In this document: piece after piece, positions 13,688-15,862 of the stretch
How the letters are laid out: every line of letters begins with the position of its first letter
Position numbering within the stretch: the first letter of the stretch is position 1
Origin: DATBMY01 sp036554605
Lineage (GTDB): Bacteria; Acidobacteriota; Blastocatellia; UBA7656
DNA: 15,862 nt
Assembly: GCA_036554605.1 (NCBI GenBank)
Contig: DATBMY010000524.1
Location: forward strand, 1-15,862
Direction: 5' to 3'
Notes under the pieces: model-generated
What the model was told of the DNA's origin: nothing
What the model saw: the letters and a program-made list of their open reading frames with translations, nothing else
Databases searched by the model: none
Translations under genes and position numbers: made by a program

Positions 13688-13799
13688 TCGTTAGCCGGTG
13701 GCCGCCGGCCGGTCCTTAGGAATTTGAGATTTCAAATTCGAGATTCAGAGTGAACTGGCGAATAGCGGCAACTGGCTACAAACCACAGGCCACCAGATT
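13688..13799. repeat. Repeat-rich spacer with 8-bp hairpin
   Basis: The 112-nt gap opens with a GC-rich palindromic run (GCCGGTGGCCGCCGGCCGG) and then holds GAATTTGA (13720-13727) and TCAAATTC (13732-13739), an exact 8-bp inverted repeat with a 4-nt loop. GAGATT recurs just after. No T-run follows, so termination is unproven. The arrangement recalls the spacer at 7902-7998. Confidence 0.4.
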
Positions 13800-14348
13800 A
13801 TGATACTAGCCCTGGTTTTATCGCTGCTCGTTTTGCAACAGCCTTCGCGCCCGACTGAGCCCACAGACCCGATGCCGCCGCCGAACCTGGATTATTTCGT
13901 CGGCGCGTGGTCCTTCGAATGGAACGTGCCGGAATCGCCGCTCGGGCCCGCCGGAAAGATCAAGGGAACTGAAACCTACAGGAAGACATCCGACGGCTCT
14001 TACGAAAGCGAGATAGTGGGCGAAGGCCCGGCTGGCGCCATCAAAGGGCGTGCGATGACCAGGTACAACGAAAAAGAGAGAACGATCACGCGTTCCGAAA
14101 CAGGCATCTTCGCAGTGGCGCTCGTCAAGAGCGGGTCGATTGGCGGCGACCTCGGGGGCTATTACACGATCTTCTGGGAGACCGCGCCTGTTAAGAAAGA
14201 CGGAAAGACCGTCAGGCTCAAGGGCAAAACGCTTATGCTCTCGCCCGCTAATTACCGCCTTCAGGTTCAGATCTCGGTTGACGGCGGGCCTTACACAAAC
14301 TTCGGCAACCCGTGGTTTCGAAAGGTTGACGCGAAGCCAGCTCAGTGA
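13800..14348 (+). CDS. Secreted hypothetical protein, lipocalin-like (DUF1579-type)
   Basis: A 182-residue protein starting with a short hydrophobic segment (residues 1-13, no basic residue before it, so a weak but plausible signal peptide) and a Pro/Thr-rich linker. LDYFVGAWSFEWN (30-42) is the kind of opening seen in DUF1579 and related lipocalin-like barrels, where a LxxFVGxW strand begins the barrel. Further alternating strands follow (GTETYRKTSDGSYESEIVGE, AMTRYNEKERTITRSETG) and end in NPWFRKVDAK. Such barrels bind small hydrophobic ligands, and no enzyme motif is visible. The ribosome site is poor and no in-frame alternative start codon lies between the ATG and the nearest upstream stop. 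It follows the heme-copper genes by 112 nt in the same direction, so co-expression is possible but not assured. The family call is tentative. Confidence 0.7.
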   Translation: MILALVLSLLVLQQPSRPTEPTDPMPPPNLDYFVGAWSFEWNVPESPLGPAGKIKGTETYRKTSDGSYESEIVGEGPAGAIKGRAMTRYNEKERTITRSETGIFAVALVKSGSIGGDLGGYYTIFWETAPVKKDGKTVRLKGKTLMLSPANYRLQVQISVDGGPYTNFGNPWFRKVDAKPAQ

Positions 14349-14415
14349 TTCCGTTCTGAGGCAGGCAATGGCAGGCTCGCGCGCCCCAGTGCCCTCCGCG
14401 TTTCCCAACCCGCGC

Positions 14416-15495
14416 TCAATTGCCCACGAGCTCGATTGCTATCGAATCGGGCCCCTCGATCATTGCCGCCCGCATATGGCTATTGCCAAACCGATGCGGC
14501 TTTTCCAGTATCTTCACGCCCGATTTCGCTAATCGGTCAAGCGCGGCGTCAAGGTCGGGAAGGCCGACGGCGATGTGATCAACCGCGTGCCCGCGCGGGC
14601 TGACCAGCCTTGCCTGCCGCTGACGCGGATAGATGATGAGATTGATTTCGCCGATTCTCACGGTAGCCGCGGGTGAGCGGATCACGCCGAGCGGTTGGCT
14701 TGGCGCGGCGAACGGGACTTCACAGGGGCCGTCGCGCTCTGCCCCGCGCCTCACCGCGCCAAGATGTTTAATGTACCAGTCGGCGGCGCACAGCGGAGCG
14801 TCGCTATAAAGGTGGACATGGATAAAGGCGCGCGTGTTGGATGTGTTTATCTCGACCAGCGCCCCATCGGGCGCTTTCATGTACGCGAAGAGCAAGCCTG
14901 AATTGAGCTTTGTAATGGGCGTATGAAACTCTACTCCGCGTGCGACGTGCCTCTGGTAGTCTGACTCCATCTGTGTGCTCCCCCAGCCAAAATGCCAGAT
15001 GGGGCTGTCGGGTGTGGTCGCCGGCGGCCGCTTCACCTTATTAAAAAGTAGATAGATCTTCTCGCTCTGCACGCCCTGCATCCCGGCGACGGTGACCCTC
15101 TTAGTCACGTCGAAAGTCTCCGTGTAGAAGTTTATTGCCGCCCGCGGGTCAACGGAATTCAGGTGGACATGATGGAAAGTTGGCATCGTCGCCCGCTCCT
15201 GCGACAAGCCCGCTGCGAACGCCGCCAGCGCCTGTTTGCGCCTGGCCGGGGTAATGAGGTCGAGCGCTGCATATAGCTCCGCCATCTCATACGCGCTTGC
15301 CGTCTTGGCCCACCCTGGCGTTCCGGGCCGCGCCCGCAGCCTCTTATAACCGTTAATTGCCTCGCGATACTGCCTGGTGTCTCTTAATTGGGGAAGCCCC
15401 ATCGGTTGATCAGTGTAATGCTGGCCCTCGCTCGCCGCGGGTGCGCAGGCCAGAAACGCAAACATAAAGATCGCGATCAGCGCGGTAGGGAACAT
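14416..15495 (-). CDS. Predicted lipoprotein with two VOC (glyoxalase/dioxygenase-type) domains
   Basis: A 359-residue protein with a lipoprotein signal (hydrophobic 4-16, lipobox FLAC with Cys17), so anchored in a membrane facing the periplasm or outside. After a helical linker (about 35-100) there are two vicinal-oxygen-chelate modules. Module one (about 105-218) offers His109 or His111 (FHHVHLNS), His168 (IWHFGWG) and Glu215 (ALVEIN). Module two (about 223-358) offers His226/His228 (FIHVHLYS), His307 (AVDHIAVG) and Glu355 (IAIELVGN). These fit the His/Glu metal sites of glyoxalase I, fosfomycin-resistance and extradiol dioxygenase relatives, but the reaction cannot be chosen. AAGGAGG (15501-15507, minus strand) sits 5 nt before the ATG. 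It converges on the lipocalin-like gene with a 67-nt gap showing no clear terminator. Confidence 0.85.
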   Translation of the reverse strand: MFPTALIAIFMFAFLACAPAASEGQHYTDQPMGLPQLRDTRQYREAINGYKRLRARPGTPGWAKTASAYEMAELYAALDLITPARRKQALAAFAAGLSQERATMPTFHHVHLNSVDPRAAINFYTETFDVTKRVTVAGMQGVQSEKIYLLFNKVKRPPATTPDSPIWHFGWGSTQMESDYQRHVARGVEFHTPITKLNSGLLFAYMKAPDGALVEINTSNTRAFIHVHLYSDAPLCAADWYIKHLGAVRRGAERDGPCEVPFAAPSQPLGVIRSPAATVRIGEINLIIYPRQRQARLVSPRGHAVDHIAVGLPDLDAALDRLAKSGVKILEKPHRFGNSHMRAAMIEGPDSIAIELVGN

Positions 15496-15616
15496 TCCAG
15501 CCTCCTTACCTTACAGGACCACCTTCCAGGAGAATTTTAAGCCCCCTTCTGTGGGAAATATCAGTCCTCGCGGCCTCCGCTGCTTGCCGGGGTCGGGCAC
15601 TGCCTTTGCCGCTTCA

Positions 15617-15862
15617 CTATAGCTCTAGAAGCATCTCATGTTGATTGACAATCTTCTGCATACCAATAGCTTTACAAAACCCCAATGTCTCCTCCGCTGA
15701 CGCGTCAATGTTCATCATCCGCCCAGGCTGCCCGCCTCTGATATGCGTTTCCAGGCTTTGCAGAATTTGAGTCCCAATCCCTCGTCTTCTATGCCCCTTA
15801 CTGATTGCCATCTGAGGTATATCCCCATTCGATGGATACACTATTGCGTATCCCACGCAGGC
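15617..15862 (-). CDS. GNAT-family N-acetyltransferase, partial (5' end beyond window)
   Basis: The C-terminal part of a GNAT protein. It shows the strand VGYAIVYPS, then IPQMAISKGHRRRGIGTQIL carrying the acetyl-CoA pyrophosphate-binding signature (R-R-R-G-I-G), and a later NIDASAEETLGFCKAIGM segment typical of the last helix-strand unit. The frame stays open through the window edge at 15862, so the GTG at 15856 is most likely internal and the true start lies outside. It transfers an acetyl group from acetyl-CoA to an amine; the substrate is unknown. It lies 121 nt upstream of the VOC lipoprotein gene on the same strand. Confidence 0.85.
   Translation of the reverse strand, partial: ACVGYAIVYPSNGDIPQMAISKGHRRRGIGTQILQSLETHIRGGQPGRMMNIDASAEETLGFCKAIGMQKIVNQHEMLLEL

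Noticed and set aside
13720..13739. Hairpin considered as an intrinsic terminator of the redox cluster
   Set aside because: AT-rich 8-bp stem and no T-tract after it, so kept only as a repeat feature.

Overview
The window looks like chromosomal DNA of a GC-rich, Gram-negative, environmental bacterium. I infer Acidobacteriota (possibly the Blastocatellia side) from the gene content: secreted NTF2-like proteins, a relic of a Pkn-type Ser/Thr kinase with the typical GLLMGTAKYMSPEQARG segment, a PQQ/cytochrome c dehydrogenase and tandem cytochrome c/copper-monooxygenase hybrids. This assignment rests on gene flavour only, since no rRNA or tRNA is present.

Region 1 (1-2008) is a loose, accessory-looking stretch. 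A short direct repeat at the left edge may be a transposon end. Two exported DUF4440/NTF2-like proteins follow (129-950, two tandem domains; 1129-1590, one domain), separated by a spacer holding an 11-bp inverted repeat. Next comes a gene-poor area with a decayed fragment of a Ser/Thr protein kinase (about 1776-1874).

Region 2 (2009-5773) is housekeeping. It holds a complete SRAP/YedK abasic-site-crosslinking protein on the minus strand and, divergently, a complete PEP carboxylase. The 303-nt spacer between them carries a candidate promoter and two dyads, one of which closely resembles a parS site with two extra bases.

Region 3 (5943-13687) is the interesting part: six co-directional genes, five with export signals. 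In order they are a twin-arginine-exported thiamine-diphosphate enzyme, an uncharacterised small cytoplasmic protein, a monoheme cytochrome c, a cytochrome c-PQQ propeller dehydrogenase resembling polyvinyl-alcohol dehydrogenase, and two paralogous proteins that each join a c-type heme domain to a PHM/DBH-like two-copper monooxygenase fold with all six copper ligands apparently present. A good sigma70-type promoter (TTGCCA-N17-TATACT) lies ahead of the first gene. Taken together they suggest an extracytoplasmic oxidative pathway (hydroxylation, alcohol oxidation, then C-C bond chemistry) with electrons passing through cytochromes c. Its substrate is unknown and this reconstruction is inference.

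Region 4 (13800-15862) has a secreted lipocalin-like/DUF1579-like protein, a convergent lipoprotein with two VOC (glyoxalase-type) domains, and the 3' part of a GNAT acetyltransferase running off the right edge. I saw no CRISPR array, RNA gene, intact mobile element or riboswitch.
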